Source: Balanoglossus misakiensis
Lineage: Eukaryota > Hemichordata
Reading direction: 5' to 3'
Assembly: GCA_040954595.2 (NCBI GenBank)
Contig: CM082577.2
Coordinates: 14,508,001 to 14,572,000, forward strand
DNA length: 64,000 nt
The position numbers and the translations under genes were made by a program. Positions 27,721-39,100 of this stretch are shown here, one piece after another. The notes below the pieces were generated by a model. That model did no database searches, was not told the DNA's origin, and was given only the letters and a program-made list of their open reading frames with translations. The number at the start of each line of letters is the position of its first letter. Within the stretch, counting starts at the first letter, position 1.

Positions 27721-28989
27721 ATGTCCGAACTTATCGACGTGGTTTATGGAGTTGACGGGAAAAACATCGGAGAGGTATTCCACATTCCGTACTTCTGGTT
27801 ACCCAAGTTTATACCGGCATGGGATCGTTTGCTAGAACGAACAGGAGGTGGTCAAGAGGATGGCGATCGCCGGCGCCTCATTCTGAGATACCCCTTTCCA
27901 TACAAGGTGACGTCGAAAGATGTGGATGAAATTGTCAAGTTTGTCAGCGATTGTGTACATAACTATTCAACATTTTGTCGACCATCCGATGTTCCTTGGT
28001 CGAGGTTGACAGCTGTGCTCAGGCTGGTGGACCATTACAAGGTCACTCCATACCTCGACGCTTTGGTATCTTTTATACATAAAACCTCCATGAATGCGTA
28101 CACATCCCAAACCACCCTACACATGTTAGAAGCCTATCATGACCTTGTGCATGACTTGACGGAAGATGTACTACCTGCAGCAATCGTCAGAGTGGAGATC
28201 GCCACTCAATGCGTGTTAAATGCCAATTCGTGGAATTACATTTGTTCATGTCAAAAATGTCCCGAACACCCGCGACGCGACGAAGTCGCTTTGTTATTTT
28301 GTGGACACGAGAAACAGATTCACGCCTACTGGGAAAAGATGATGTCGTGCACTCTGACAAAGAATCTACGAAAGAGTAAATGGACCCTTGCCACTTTCGC
28401 GTGTATGGTCTCTGATGGTTGCCATGGAATAGCTACGCAATTACCGCAAAGTCCATCTTATTCTACTAATTTTCGTCTGCTCTTGCATTTGTGGTTGGCG
28501 AAAGGAGGTGAAGATGTACTTGCTGAACACGTTGCCCTTCTATCGTGCCTGTGTAGACAGGATGATCTTATGAGGCGTGCAGTCATTTTACAGGGCATGT
28601 TCAAGTACTCCGGAATGACCCAGAGTGCCATCAGAGATTCTCTGAAACCTATAACATCACGGAGACGTACCATACAACAGGTATGGGCGAGCGCCGCCGA
28701 TGAAACATGCTATAATTGTTTGAATACACCGCAAGCGTCAAAATGGATTCATTGGAAAACATTTCCACGCGTGGCGTGTGATGTATGCGCAGAAGAGATG
28801 TGCCGGAAATGTTACGGTACGTGCGCATTGTGTGAACGAACTTTGTGTTTCGGATGCGCTACGTTTCTTACCAATGATAGAAGAATTGAATGGCTGATGA
28901 CTAATGTGAGTAGGCGAGCAATACACGGTCATGGAGTATGTGTAGATTGTAGAGGCTTTCCGGGGAAGTTGGTACCCAACAAAAACTAA
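27721..28989 (+). CDS. BTB-like protein with C-terminal Cys-rich domain, paralogue A
   Basis: The open frame starts from TTG upstream, but the first good ATG is 27721, about 60 bp after a CATATATAAG box (27658-27666). The N-terminal 120 residues look BTB-like (strand/helix pattern ending in AVLRLVDHYKVTPYLDALV). The C-terminal 90 residues hold many CxxC pairs (CYNC, CDVC, CRKC, CALC, CFGC, CVDC), probably a multi-zinc module. The gene at 42668 shares the plan. A ubiquitin-adaptor role is plausible but not shown. Confidence 0.65.
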   Translation: MSELIDVVYGVDGKNIGEVFHIPYFWLPKFIPAWDRLLERTGGGQEDGDRRRLILRYPFPYKVTSKDVDEIVKFVSDCVHNYSTFCRPSDVPWSRLTAVLRLVDHYKVTPYLDALVSFIHKTSMNAYTSQTTLHMLEAYHDLVHDLTEDVLPAAIVRVEIATQCVLNANSWNYICSCQKCPEHPRRDEVALLFCGHEKQIHAYWEKMMSCTLTKNLRKSKWTLATFACMVSDGCHGIATQLPQSPSYSTNFRLLLHLWLAKGGEDVLAEHVALLSCLCRQDDLMRRAVILQGMFKYSGMTQSAIRDSLKPITSRRRTIQQVWASAADETCYNCLNTPQASKWIHWKTFPRVACDVCAEEMCRKCYGTCALCERTLCFGCATFLTNDRRIEWLMTNVSRRAIHGHGVCVDCRGFPGKLVPNKN

Positions 28990-29438
28990 CAAGACTGTCA
29001 GGAATTGTACATGGCACGCAGTAAATGAAATATTCGCGATAGAAAGAACAATAGCAATAAGAAGAAGAATTACAACAAAGTGTCGTGTCCCTAAAATAAC
29101 GGAACTGTTCAACATTGATGAAGATATGAGGTCGTTACCGCAACTTAAAGATGGCAGAACTATAACAATTGCCATAATAGTTCTTTTTTTTTATTTCTTG
29201 GGTGTGTCATAACATAGGTTCTACAAAATATACGGACTCTCCTTTCAATACATGCATCGTCCAATCAGGTAAATAAACAAACAACCCATAAATGTATGGA
29301 TGTCTGCGATACTGTGTACATAATTTAACATAAATAAATAAATACATATCCGTATAAATGCCCACTTGTCTGTGTCCATCTTCGTATTTATATTGCAATT
29401 TTATCACGGGTCAGAGCCTTATAACGTTAAACCTGGTC
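28990..29438. other. intergenic region before DNA polymerase
   Basis: AT-rich, with a T-run near 29185 and a TATAAA at about 29353. A minus-strand frame here with a hydrophobic segment overlaps the previous gene extensively and is not accepted as a gene. Confidence 0.45.
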
Positions 29439-32400
29439 ATGAATGTAGGAAGGCGGCGTGTTTACCTGTTAAAACTAGAAGTCAAAGGGAGAGGAGTCAA
29501 CGCATCCGACCTCTGTACCATCTTCGGCAAACTTCCCAATGGGCGTAGTATCGCGTTGGACATACTCGACCCAGTATATAGGATTTATTTGAATCCCATC
29601 AACGAGGTTAGGGACGAGGAAGAAGTGTGCGCCCTCATTCATCAGTATACCAGCACGTTTTCCAATAACTTCAGCGTTGGTAAAACGTCAAAGGTAATCG
29701 GCAATGGTTACGCGGGGGATTCTCGACTGCCATTTTGGTACGTCGAGTCGTCGGAAAATGCGGTTGTTAAACAGGTGCAAAAAAATCTACCACGCTCCAT
29801 TTTCAATTTTTTTATGGACGGCTGTGGAAAGGCCTATTTGGACGTAGCGGCCAATATGAACATCGGGGGTGTTGGTTGGCACTGGATTAAGTCGTCAAGA
29901 TACGTAACGGGATGCAAATGCCATTCGTGGTATGGCAAAGAACATGATCATGCCACTGTGAGTGATACCCACTCCATTGAGCCCCAACGAGAAGGCGAAA
30001 GTAGTCCACCACCACCCATTAACATTCTTCAACTGAAAGTTCATTGCTATCCAGACGGTGTAATCGCATTTATTACCTGTTCGTTGTTACGATGGGCAAA
30101 AGATTTGACTTGTCTGTTTAATAATACATTCCGTAATTGTACCGTTGTGAAGTTTAGAACCACGATGTATGGTGGTGATATCTCAAATGTAGTAAATTGC
30201 AGGGATGAAGGTAATGTGTTACGCGCATTCACCAAAATCATCACTACCTGTGACTATGACTTTTTATGTGGATATTTTTTGGAAAAGGAACAGTTAAGAG
30301 TGTTAAAGGAGAGAAGTTGTCTTCACGGGCTCAACTTGATAAACCCTTTATTAATCAGGGATATTCGCCACACGCCTTTCATCAACAGGTGGGATAATGA
30401 CCCACGCGGTATTGGCTTGATCGACATATGTACTGACAAACACGCGGATGGTCCGGACGCCTACAAATACATCAAAGACACTGTATTTAACAAAGGCTTC
30501 CTGAACACATACTTATCAACTTGCGAAGCGGCTACTATATTCTGTAGCCGACTAACTCACAAGAAGTCAAATGTAGATATTATACAGGTACCATACATGG
30601 ATTTTTTTGAGTCAGCTATGACTCGTAAGGCTAAACAACTTGGGTACGTCTTTGCATGCAGGGAAATCGGAGGAAGCAATGCGACGACGAGTCATTCTGA
30701 ATATGAGATTGAAGCAGATCGAGGTCAAGGTTGTCAAGGCGGTTTGTTTCTCACGCCGGTTCAAGGGTTACACGTGGGCAATGCAGAATTGAGAGATTTT
30801 AAAAGCATGTACGGTTCCATAATAGTTGCATTTAACATCGACATCACCACTAGTTTGCAAGAATCACGCGCGGGTTTATTAAATGATGTAATTGAGATAC
30901 CAGGTGGCTACAACTTTGTTAGCCCAAATGTTCGGCAGGGGTTACTACCGTCTATAGTTTCAAATCTTGTCGCGCAACGGGAACACTTCCAGAAAATTGC
31001 CCAGAGCAACAACGAAAACGGGAGTTGGTACGAAATGCAACAAATGGCACGGAAACAATTGATTGTGGGAGCTTACGGAGTCAATTTACGTCAGAGTATA
31101 TTCACAAGCCCGTGTGTGGCTAAGGCCATTACATCCACTGGTAGATTCCTCTTTGAACGGATGAGAGTAACAGCCGCGTCATTCACCCACCCACATTTAT
31201 TGACGACACCCAGTGTCCTATTTGGAAATGCAGATTCTCTGATGACCAGTTTCCTGCCAGCACGTGAATTGTCTAACGTCGAATGGACCGAAGTTTTCAT
31301 GGATATTGGACAGTGTTTCCACGACGACATTCGTAAAGTAGTTCAAACCATGGGCGCGAATATAGATGCGCGTTTATTGCGGTTTGAGTCGAAAGGGCAT
31401 GCAAAAATAGTAATGTGTACGAGTCGCAAACAACAGTATGTGATGTGCATTAGGTCAACTTCCAAAAAAGGATGTTGTTTAGTTGTCAAAGGGTTTGTAT
31501 CGAACTCTACAAACTGCCATCCCTTGGTGAGAAACGTGGAAAGATGTATGCTGTCACTCCTGTTTGAAGGTCATGTATTGCTTAGGTCTGTAGAATCTGG
31601 GCAACTGTCAACACTTCACCCAAGTGAATTGTCCACACGCTCGCAACTGATATATGAAGCGTACGTAGCATCATCTGGGGTGTGGGTGAAGGTTGGAGAT
31701 GCTATAAACCAAGATACTGGTGTTAAGAACTCCTTTCGTTTGCGAGATAATTTAGGCAGAGAATTGTGCGAACGCCTTTTTGACGAGGACGGCATTCCGA
31801 TACTCACCACTGACAGACTCAGAGAAATAAGGTCTGAAGTGGAGACGGTTGTGTTGTACACGTTAAACAGAGTCATAATGTTGCAAGAAGACACGCACCT
31901 GTTGATAAAACATTTGCCACCGAATGCTAACCCTGGTGCAAGGTCGACGTTGGAAAAACAATACATGCAATTTCACGGGAGATTGCCTTGTGATATATTA
32001 TATGTGAATACCAAAGAAGATGGACCAATGCACCCTCTTTTGGCTGTCTTCCAACAGAAAACACTAGAGACAGATGACACAATTGCATCGATAAAAAAGA
32101 CCTTTATTGAGGGGGGTGACGAAGGTGGTCCGTATTCCATTATGAATGTTATGAGGCCCAACGTCAAGACATTACACGGAGTATTGTGCATGGAAACAGA
32201 ATCAACTGTGCAAAATCAGTTAAGAGTACAAAGACAGTTTCGGAAACGATTCGATTCTGTCCTCGCTATGTCCTCTAAGAAAGTCGAACACCCCGTGTGC
32301 AATAATGAAGAGGAATATGTGATGACAAAATTGTTGAATTTTACCAACTGTCCGGATTGTAAAGTTATCACTGTAGATCGAGCTAATCGCGACTACAACT

Positions 32401-32642
32401 ACACCGACATGTTCGGAACTGATGCGATAATCCGGAAGCATAATTTGGTTTTATTCAATGTATGCAAACAAAGTTCGCGTGTGTATTTCATATCCAATTG
32501 TAAGGATGTCCAGTGTGTAGGCGTATACAAATTTGCCACCTTGGTGAATCAATTGAAAATACTAACTGCACTTAAAAACAAGGAAGCAATGGTAAACAAA
32601 GTGTCAACTGTTTTGACTGAACGTCTCACGAAATCACAATGA
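29439..32642 (+). CDS. family B DNA polymerase catalytic subunit
   Basis: The frame is open from ATG 29358, but that ATG touches a TATAAA box; the ATG at 29439 is a more likely start, giving 1067 residues. Motif A reads DFKSMYGSII (about residue 453), motif B has RKQLIVGAYG (about 538), and motif C is FGNADS (about 593). These place it in the polB family that replicates herpesvirus DNA. All three differ from the usual forms: Gly for Pro in motif A, no NS before YG in motif B, and Asn for the first Asp of YGDTDS. In the exonuclease region a LIDIC segment (about 328) replaces DIE. So either the enzyme is a divergent form or proofreading is altered. Confidence 0.88.
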   Translation: MNVGRRRVYLLKLEVKGRGVNASDLCTIFGKLPNGRSIALDILDPVYRIYLNPINEVRDEEEVCALIHQYTSTFSNNFSVGKTSKVIGNGYAGDSRLPFWYVESSENAVVKQVQKNLPRSIFNFFMDGCGKAYLDVAANMNIGGVGWHWIKSSRYVTGCKCHSWYGKEHDHATVSDTHSIEPQREGESSPPPPINILQLKVHCYPDGVIAFITCSLLRWAKDLTCLFNNTFRNCTVVKFRTTMYGGDISNVVNCRDEGNVLRAFTKIITTCDYDFLCGYFLEKEQLRVLKERSCLHGLNLINPLLIRDIRHTPFINRWDNDPRGIGLIDICTDKHADGPDAYKYIKDTVFNKGFLNTYLSTCEAATIFCSRLTHKKSNVDIIQVPYMDFFESAMTRKAKQLGYVFACREIGGSNATTSHSEYEIEADRGQGCQGGLFLTPVQGLHVGNAELRDFKSMYGSIIVAFNIDITTSLQESRAGLLNDVIEIPGGYNFVSPNVRQGLLPSIVSNLVAQREHFQKIAQSNNENGSWYEMQQMARKQLIVGAYGVNLRQSIFTSPCVAKAITSTGRFLFERMRVTAASFTHPHLLTTPSVLFGNADSLMTSFLPARELSNVEWTEVFMDIGQCFHDDIRKVVQTMGANIDARLLRFESKGHAKIVMCTSRKQQYVMCIRSTSKKGCCLVVKGFVSNSTNCHPLVRNVERCMLSLLFEGHVLLRSVESGQLSTLHPSELSTRSQLIYEAYVASSGVWVKVGDAINQDTGVKNSFRLRDNLGRELCERLFDEDGIPILTTDRLREIRSEVETVVLYTLNRVIMLQEDTHLLIKHLPPNANPGARSTLEKQYMQFHGRLPCDILYVNTKEDGPMHPLLAVFQQKTLETDDTIASIKKTFIEGGDEGGPYSIMNVMRPNVKTLHGVLCMETESTVQNQLRVQRQFRKRFDSVLAMSSKKVEHPVCNNEEEYVMTKLLNFTNCPDCKVITVDRANRDYNYTDMFGTDAIIRKHNLVLFNVCKQSSRVYFISNCKDVQCVGVYKFATLVNQLKILTALKNKEAMVNKVSTVLTERLTKSQ

Positions 32643-33149
32643 GTGTCATACAATGGATGAGAAGGGTCGTGATAATACTACTAATAATAATATATATATG
32701 CAGTCGCTTTAATTGGTATGTTGGTTTTCGTATAATAAAGTGTATTGCAAATAGAACAGTCCAGAATAGTCTTCTGCGAGTGTAAATTAGCATACACATA
32801 ATACCATATTAGCTGTCTAATGGCGTGGTTTCATTGTCAGAACAAAGAATATACAATAAACAATATATCCCTAGAAACATCGTATTTTTAACTCGCATTT
32901 AATATCAAGTAACATTTTCAACAGATAATGTGTACATTGTGTTGTGTATTTCAAATGTTTTGTTTTATTTCGGGAGGTGTCGATGTTTAGAGTGTTCCTA
33001 CAGAGAAACACTTGCATATAAAAATAGAGACTCAATATACTACATACAAAACACCACAGCCTATTTGTTATCCTATATCGTCTTCTTCGGTTGACTTTTG
33101 ACGTAGACAAATCTGCGATATGTTTTTTTTTCCATACTCGCCCCTCTTA
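32643..33149. other. intergenic region between convergent genes
   Basis: AT-rich with a (TAA)n/(TA)n patch near 32680-32700 and AATAAA signals on both strands. A 79-codon minus frame (33110-32871) lacks ATG and is not convincing. Confidence 0.45.
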
Positions 33150-36100
33150 TCACTTGACTGTTATCTGGTTTAGATTTTGGTCAAAGTTGTGACTCAACAT
33201 AGATTTGACATATGGAACGAGAGTGGTCAAATTTCTTTTGCTTTTGGTGACAACGATGTACTTAGCACTCCCTTTAGTGAAGTCTATCAGATGCTCATTC
33301 GTTGACACAAAACAGAGCGGGATCATTGCATCGTGCCGGTCTACAAATTTTACATTTCGAGTTTTACCCAGTAAAAGTATCAATCTGAACATAGTGGGTG
33401 TGGATGTGTTAGGGTCATGCGGAATCACAACTGGATAAAACGTTGCGACTTTAGTAGTCGCATGCCCCCTACACATTGCAGCCACTCGACTGAATTTGTT
33501 TAGTTCGCTGTCTCGGTGTCCGTTGTCATCGCGGTAGCACATAAACTGCCTCGCCTCTTCTAACATGACCGAGAATGATGGTTGTGGGTCGAAAAAGTCT
33601 GTCATGATGTTCTTGAATAAACTGTCTGTGTAAGAAGGGAGTCGTCTGTAAGCAGACGACACAAACGAGACGAAAGGACGTCCGTTTATCGCTAAGTCTA
33701 CATAGTTATCCCTACATGGCGCGTCGATCGTAACCCCTTTGCTTCGTAGCCGATGCGCTTCTTTCAATGCGTCCCTTTGTGTCTGTAAATACCGCACTAT
33801 ATCCTGGCTCTCCCTTAACTGGCGAGATAAATCGCGCACTGTAACCTCGTGTTTATCGCAGCCGTCATGCGCCTTCTTTAGTCTGTCAATTTCAGCAGCT
33901 CTCTCGGCAGACAACTGTCGAATCGCTTTATTTTCCTTTCTCAGTGAGTTTACCAATGATTCCAAATCATGTTCGGATGAAACTTCCAAACATACTGTCT
34001 GCTCTATATTGGAGGTTTGGGATCCGGAAGGATCAATCCTACTCGCTTGACTGTCAATCGCACGAACACCCAGTATTCCTTTGGCATTTTCTAGTTCTCG
34101 TAGGCTTTTGTCACGGGTTTCAATAATCTTTTGTTGTTCTCTGATCTCGTTTTCAAAATGTCTCCTTAATTCGGCGATCTGAGATGTATGACTTTTTTCC
34201 ATCACTTTAACTTTATTTTCTAGTAGCCGTTTATCGCTTGCAATTTCCTGCATGCGCCTGTCCCGTGCGATATAATATTCCGGGGACCCTGCCTGAGATT
34301 GACTATCCGACAAGTCACTATCTTGACCCTGCCCAATCCGGCTTTCGTCTCTAAAGGCCCGTGTATTTAAACTGTCCCTTTGTTCAGCTTGGATAAAGGA
34401 AGTTTCCAGCGAGTGTAATTTCGTTCGAAATTCACTATTTTCATCATTCAGGTCATTCGCCTTTCGTTTCCAGTCATTAAGATCGCCGATCGCATCGTCT
34501 AGCCTTAACTGAATTTCATTTAATTTTTGTTCAAATTCCCTTTGCTGCATAATGTTGTCTTCATTATTTCGTGCGACTAGTTCGACTTGCTCAAGCAGCT
34601 TGTTGCGCAAGGCTTCGTTCTCCGATACGAGGCCAGCATTCTCTTTTTGTTGTAACTCGTTTGACTTGACCGTGGATGTTATTTCAGTATTCTTGTCGCC
34701 AAGTTCTCGAGATATTTGTATATTTTCCTGACGGAGATTACGAAATCGACTATTTGTATCATCAAACTGACGTCTAAGTGACTCCAAGTCCATACGGAGC
34801 TGTCGATTGTTTGTCTCCGTCTGTCGATGTTGTTTGCTAAGTGCGTCTACATGTTCGTTTGCTACCACGACTTTGTCTTCCAGTTGGTCACGATCACGCT
34901 GGTACATATCACGCTCGATTCGCAGTTGGGCTATCTGTTTGTACGTGATGTCTGCTGTACTCTCCGCCTTCGCTTTCATATCCTGATTGTCTGACTTCAA
35001 GGTCTCAATTTCCTCCCTCAAATCGTCAACTTCTGCATTTGCTTCATCTAGTTGTTGTTTTAAGGCATTTCTGGTGTCCACAGACTGCCGAACTTTCATT
35101 TCTAAAGTATCAATCTCTCTCCTGGTTTTGGACTCTTTCTCTTTAAACTCTCTCAAACTTTTGTTGTCACTTAATGATTGTGAATTCAGTTCCTGTAACT
35201 TCTCTCGCTGTCGTTGATTATTCTGTTCTGATACGGCCTTTTCGTGAACGAATCGCTCAATTTTCTTGTTCAAGTAGTCGTTTTCTTCTCGTATTGCGTT
35301 TTCCTGTTCGGTTCTTTTTGAGATTTCAGCGCGCATTTGATTATACTCCATTACCTTTTCATGTAGCTCAGCCTTTAAACGCTTTGCTTCACCCATGTAA
35401 CGATTAGTCTCTCCATCAATCGACCCTGACTGTTTCCCTCTACCATTCGATTGCAGTTGTTCATTCTCGACCGATAGCTGGTAAATTTTCGCCTGAGCGT
35501 TTTTGTTACTGACAAAGACCTCTGTCCGTAATTTACTACAGTCGATATTCAACCGGGTAACCTGGGCTTGTAACTTCTCTTCCGCTTCTTTTTGTTTGGA
35601 ATTTGTTTCATTAGCATGTTGTAGACTGAGGCGAACATCCTCTAACTCGGTCTCAAATTTACGAATGTCTGACTGTCGTTCTTCTAATAAATTTTCTCTG
35701 ATTTCCAATTTATGCTCTAAAGAGTCAACGACCGATCGCGTGTCCGTTAACTCCGTTTGTAACCTCTCATTGTCTTGTTTGAGGTTGGAACGTGTAGTAT
35801 CATGTTGGACCTTTTGCGCATTAAGATCCCCTTGTAATTGGTTCTTTTCAGAGACCAATGCGGACAACTTAGTTTCTAGGCGCCTAATTTGGTGATTCAA
35901 TTGTTCATTTGCGGCTTGTTCCTTGTGTAGAAGCTCCTTGGTAAATGCATTCTCACTAGACACACGCTTTACGTGTTGAGAAGTGTCTGTGAGATCACTG
36001 TCGATGGTATTCATTTTGGACGTGGCCGTCGCAAGTTGATCCTTCAGCGCATCAATCTCCTTCAACGCATCTGAAAGTTTCTGTTGGGTCTCCTCATGTT

Positions 36101-39100
36101 TATCGTGTCTTGTTGACAGACTGGTGTTTTGCTCAGAAACAAGTCGTTCAAATTCTCTTGTCCGTTCCAACAGTTGTCCGTTGGTCTCAATCAATTTCCT
36201 TCTGTCTTCATTCAGATCCACGATATCGCGCTCGAGGTTTCGAATCAAATTAAAACTTTCATCATTGGAGCGTTCTATATCATCTTGCAATTTCTGTTTT
36301 ATCGCCTCAATGTTGTCTAATGACTTTCTCATACTTTCAAGCTCGCGCTGTTTCGCTCTGTTTTCTTCTTGAGTACGTACAATGCGTTTGGTCAACTCGC
36401 CATTTTCGTTTTCTGCAATTTCTAATTTTTGTTTGGCCATTTCCATAGCATATAGTGACTGTTTCATAGAGTCAAGCTCGCGCTGTTTCGCTCTGTTTTC
36501 TTCTTGGGTACGTACATTGCGTTTGGTCAACTCGCCATTTTCGTTTTCCGCAATTTCTAATTTTTGTTTGGCAATTTCCATAGCATATAGTGACTGTTTC
36601 ATAGAGTCAACTTCTCGCTGTTTCGCCTCAACTAACGAATTTTGTTCTGTTTGTATACGTTCGATGTCCCGACTCAACGTGTCTTTTTCGTTCTCTACAA
36701 CCACCAGTTCCCTTTTTGCCGCCTCTACAGTTTCTAGTGACTGTTTCGCACTTTCGACCGCTCGCTGTTTCGCCAAAACTAAAGTTTTGTTTTCTGCTTG
36801 GATACGTCCAATCTCTTCCACCAATTTGGCTGCCTCATTCTCTGCACATACTAATTTCCCTTTCATATCCTGCATGTTACGCTTATCCGCTGTGATTAGT
36901 GCCTCGTTGTCCGCTTTAAGATGCTCAATGTCATTTTCTAAATTTTCTATACGCGCCAACAATGATTTTATTTTTTGTTTGGCGTCAGTTTGACTCGTTT
37001 GTTCAGTTTGACCGTCGTTGACCCCCTCCGATACACGAAGAGTTCTGCAATTTTCTTCAGATAGTTCCCCATTTACAGAAAGCCTACTGCCACTCTCTCG
37101 AGGTCGCGGCAATCTTATTGGTTCATAATAATCAGTAAGAGATTTCAAGTCATCCTCCAGTGTATCAGTTTCAGTACCGGATACAAGGGGTATGTCAAAT
37201 ATAGGATCCTCACCAACACTGGCGTTGCTGTTCGACGTATAGTGTATCAGTGACGGGGACATTGTTTGTGGTTTTGGAGTATGTAAGGTGTCGGGTGTAT
37301 CGACTGGAATCTCAACAAGCGAAGGCCGGGACTGTTTAGGCGACGCATGTCTTGGAGGATGTAAGGTGTCGGGTGTATCGACTGGAATCTCAACAAGCGA
37401 AGGCCGGGACTGTTTAGGCGACGCATGTCTTGGAGGATGTAAGGTGTCGGGTGTATCGACTGGCCTCTGAACAAGCGAAGACCGGGACTGTTTAGGCGAC
37501 GAGTACAAGTCGTCGAGGCCACTCGACGTATCTTGAGGACAGACTGTCTGTAACAGTGAAGTAATGGTATCATCGAAAGGCGCGGTAGTTGAGGGCGCCG
37601 TTCGTGGTTTAGGGACAGGTAATGCCACCAGCGAGTCTGATGCAGGAGACGAAGTAGGCAACGATGATAGGTCTCTATGCTTAGTAACCTTCGAATCTTC
37701 TCGCGAGTCCAATGGAAGAGTGGTGCGTGTTTCTTCGGGGATGGTAATCTGCAAGGGTGTGGACGCTGATACCGGTGGGAATACGACGCCGTCAGTTGTG
37801 GAGGTGTCGACAAGAGAGGAAAACTGCTCCCAATTGTCAATTTTCTCAAGGGGATGGTCGCCAGGGGTTTGCGCATTAGACGAAGATGTCGATTTGCGTG
37901 AGAGTGCGTCAGAACCATTTCCGTCCACTCGTGTTGGAACATTTTGTACTAATTCACTAACGTCTTCGCTGTGGATCAATTCCTGTAAACCGGAATATCC
38001 GCCACTGTCTGCTTGATTTACATCTGATATAGCGGACGCCGTGTCTGAAGTATGTGTCATTTGTTCATCAGTGTCAACTACACGTATCGGGTCACTTGAC
38101 TGGTCGTCGTATTGTTCTGTCAGTTCTGATAGGGATGCCTGGCAAATTTCCCCGGCTGGTTCAACATTTACAATGTTTTCAGGATGATACTCATATTCGT
38201 CTCTGTATCTGTCCAAAGTATTGTCAGTCACTCTGTCGTCGAACCCTCGAGGTGAAGGGTCCGTTTCAAGCACATTCTCGTATTGACTATTTGAAAAGTC
38301 AACGTATCTTTGGTCATTGTCTGACAGAATGCCCGCATTGGCGCGTCCTGTCTTATATCTTCTATCCTCCGTAAACCTCGTGTCGCACAAAGCACCATAT
38401 ACAATGGCGACAAGATTACCCTCAGTGTGTCCACATTTTAGAGTCCCCTGTATATTATTACCAAAGAGTGTTGGTAAGTCATCTGTAGCATTATCTGCCA
38501 ATAATTCTCTTAGGGCAGTTTGTTCTAAAGTACCACTTAAGACGTTATGTACATCTTTTTCGATTCGTATGAAACGTGCAAGACTCCTAAATAATTGATT
38601 AAAATTTATGTCCATGGACGTTTCTTTGTACTGAGCAAAAGTTGAATTAAGTGCCCGTGCAGCAGAATGCATGGCTACTCTCAATTGTTCAAACAATGGA
38701 ATATTTATTGAGTCTGGTGTACCTAAACACTCTGGAAAGGTTGATAGGAAGTGCGGCTTTGTCTGGTGATCGTCGAATAAACCATTTATCAGGTCGAGCA
38801 GCTCGTTTCTATTCGTATGACTGTCGCTGGCAAGGTCCAAGATCGTTTCACAATTGGCGCACAAGTGACTCCACAGATATGGATATAAAGACAACACGCC
38901 CCAGACATTTGGAATTTCAGATAAGATTAATTGGAGTGTATGTTTTGACAGAATTATGTAAAACGTTGGCATTTGACTTTTGACATCCTGTTCGATATAT
39001 TTAAAAAAATGATACATCGTACCCCTCTCATATTTCAAAAGCACACTGCACACATTCTCCAACCTATCCAAATCAACCTTTTCTATGCCTTCCACTACAA

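Noticed and set aside
28738-29175. 145-codon minus ORF with a hydrophobic segment
   Set aside because: Most of it is antisense to the C-terminus of the gene at 27721; no independent support.
36382-36993. 203-codon plus ORF and similar long antisense frames in 33-39 kb
   Set aside because: They mirror the low-complexity coiled coil on the minus strand; their repetitive Ser/Phe composition is typical of antisense shadows.
37247-37942. 231-codon minus frame overlapping the repeats of the 2246-residue gene
   Set aside because: Same strand, alternative frame of a repetitive region; kept open by the in-frame 78-bp repeats.
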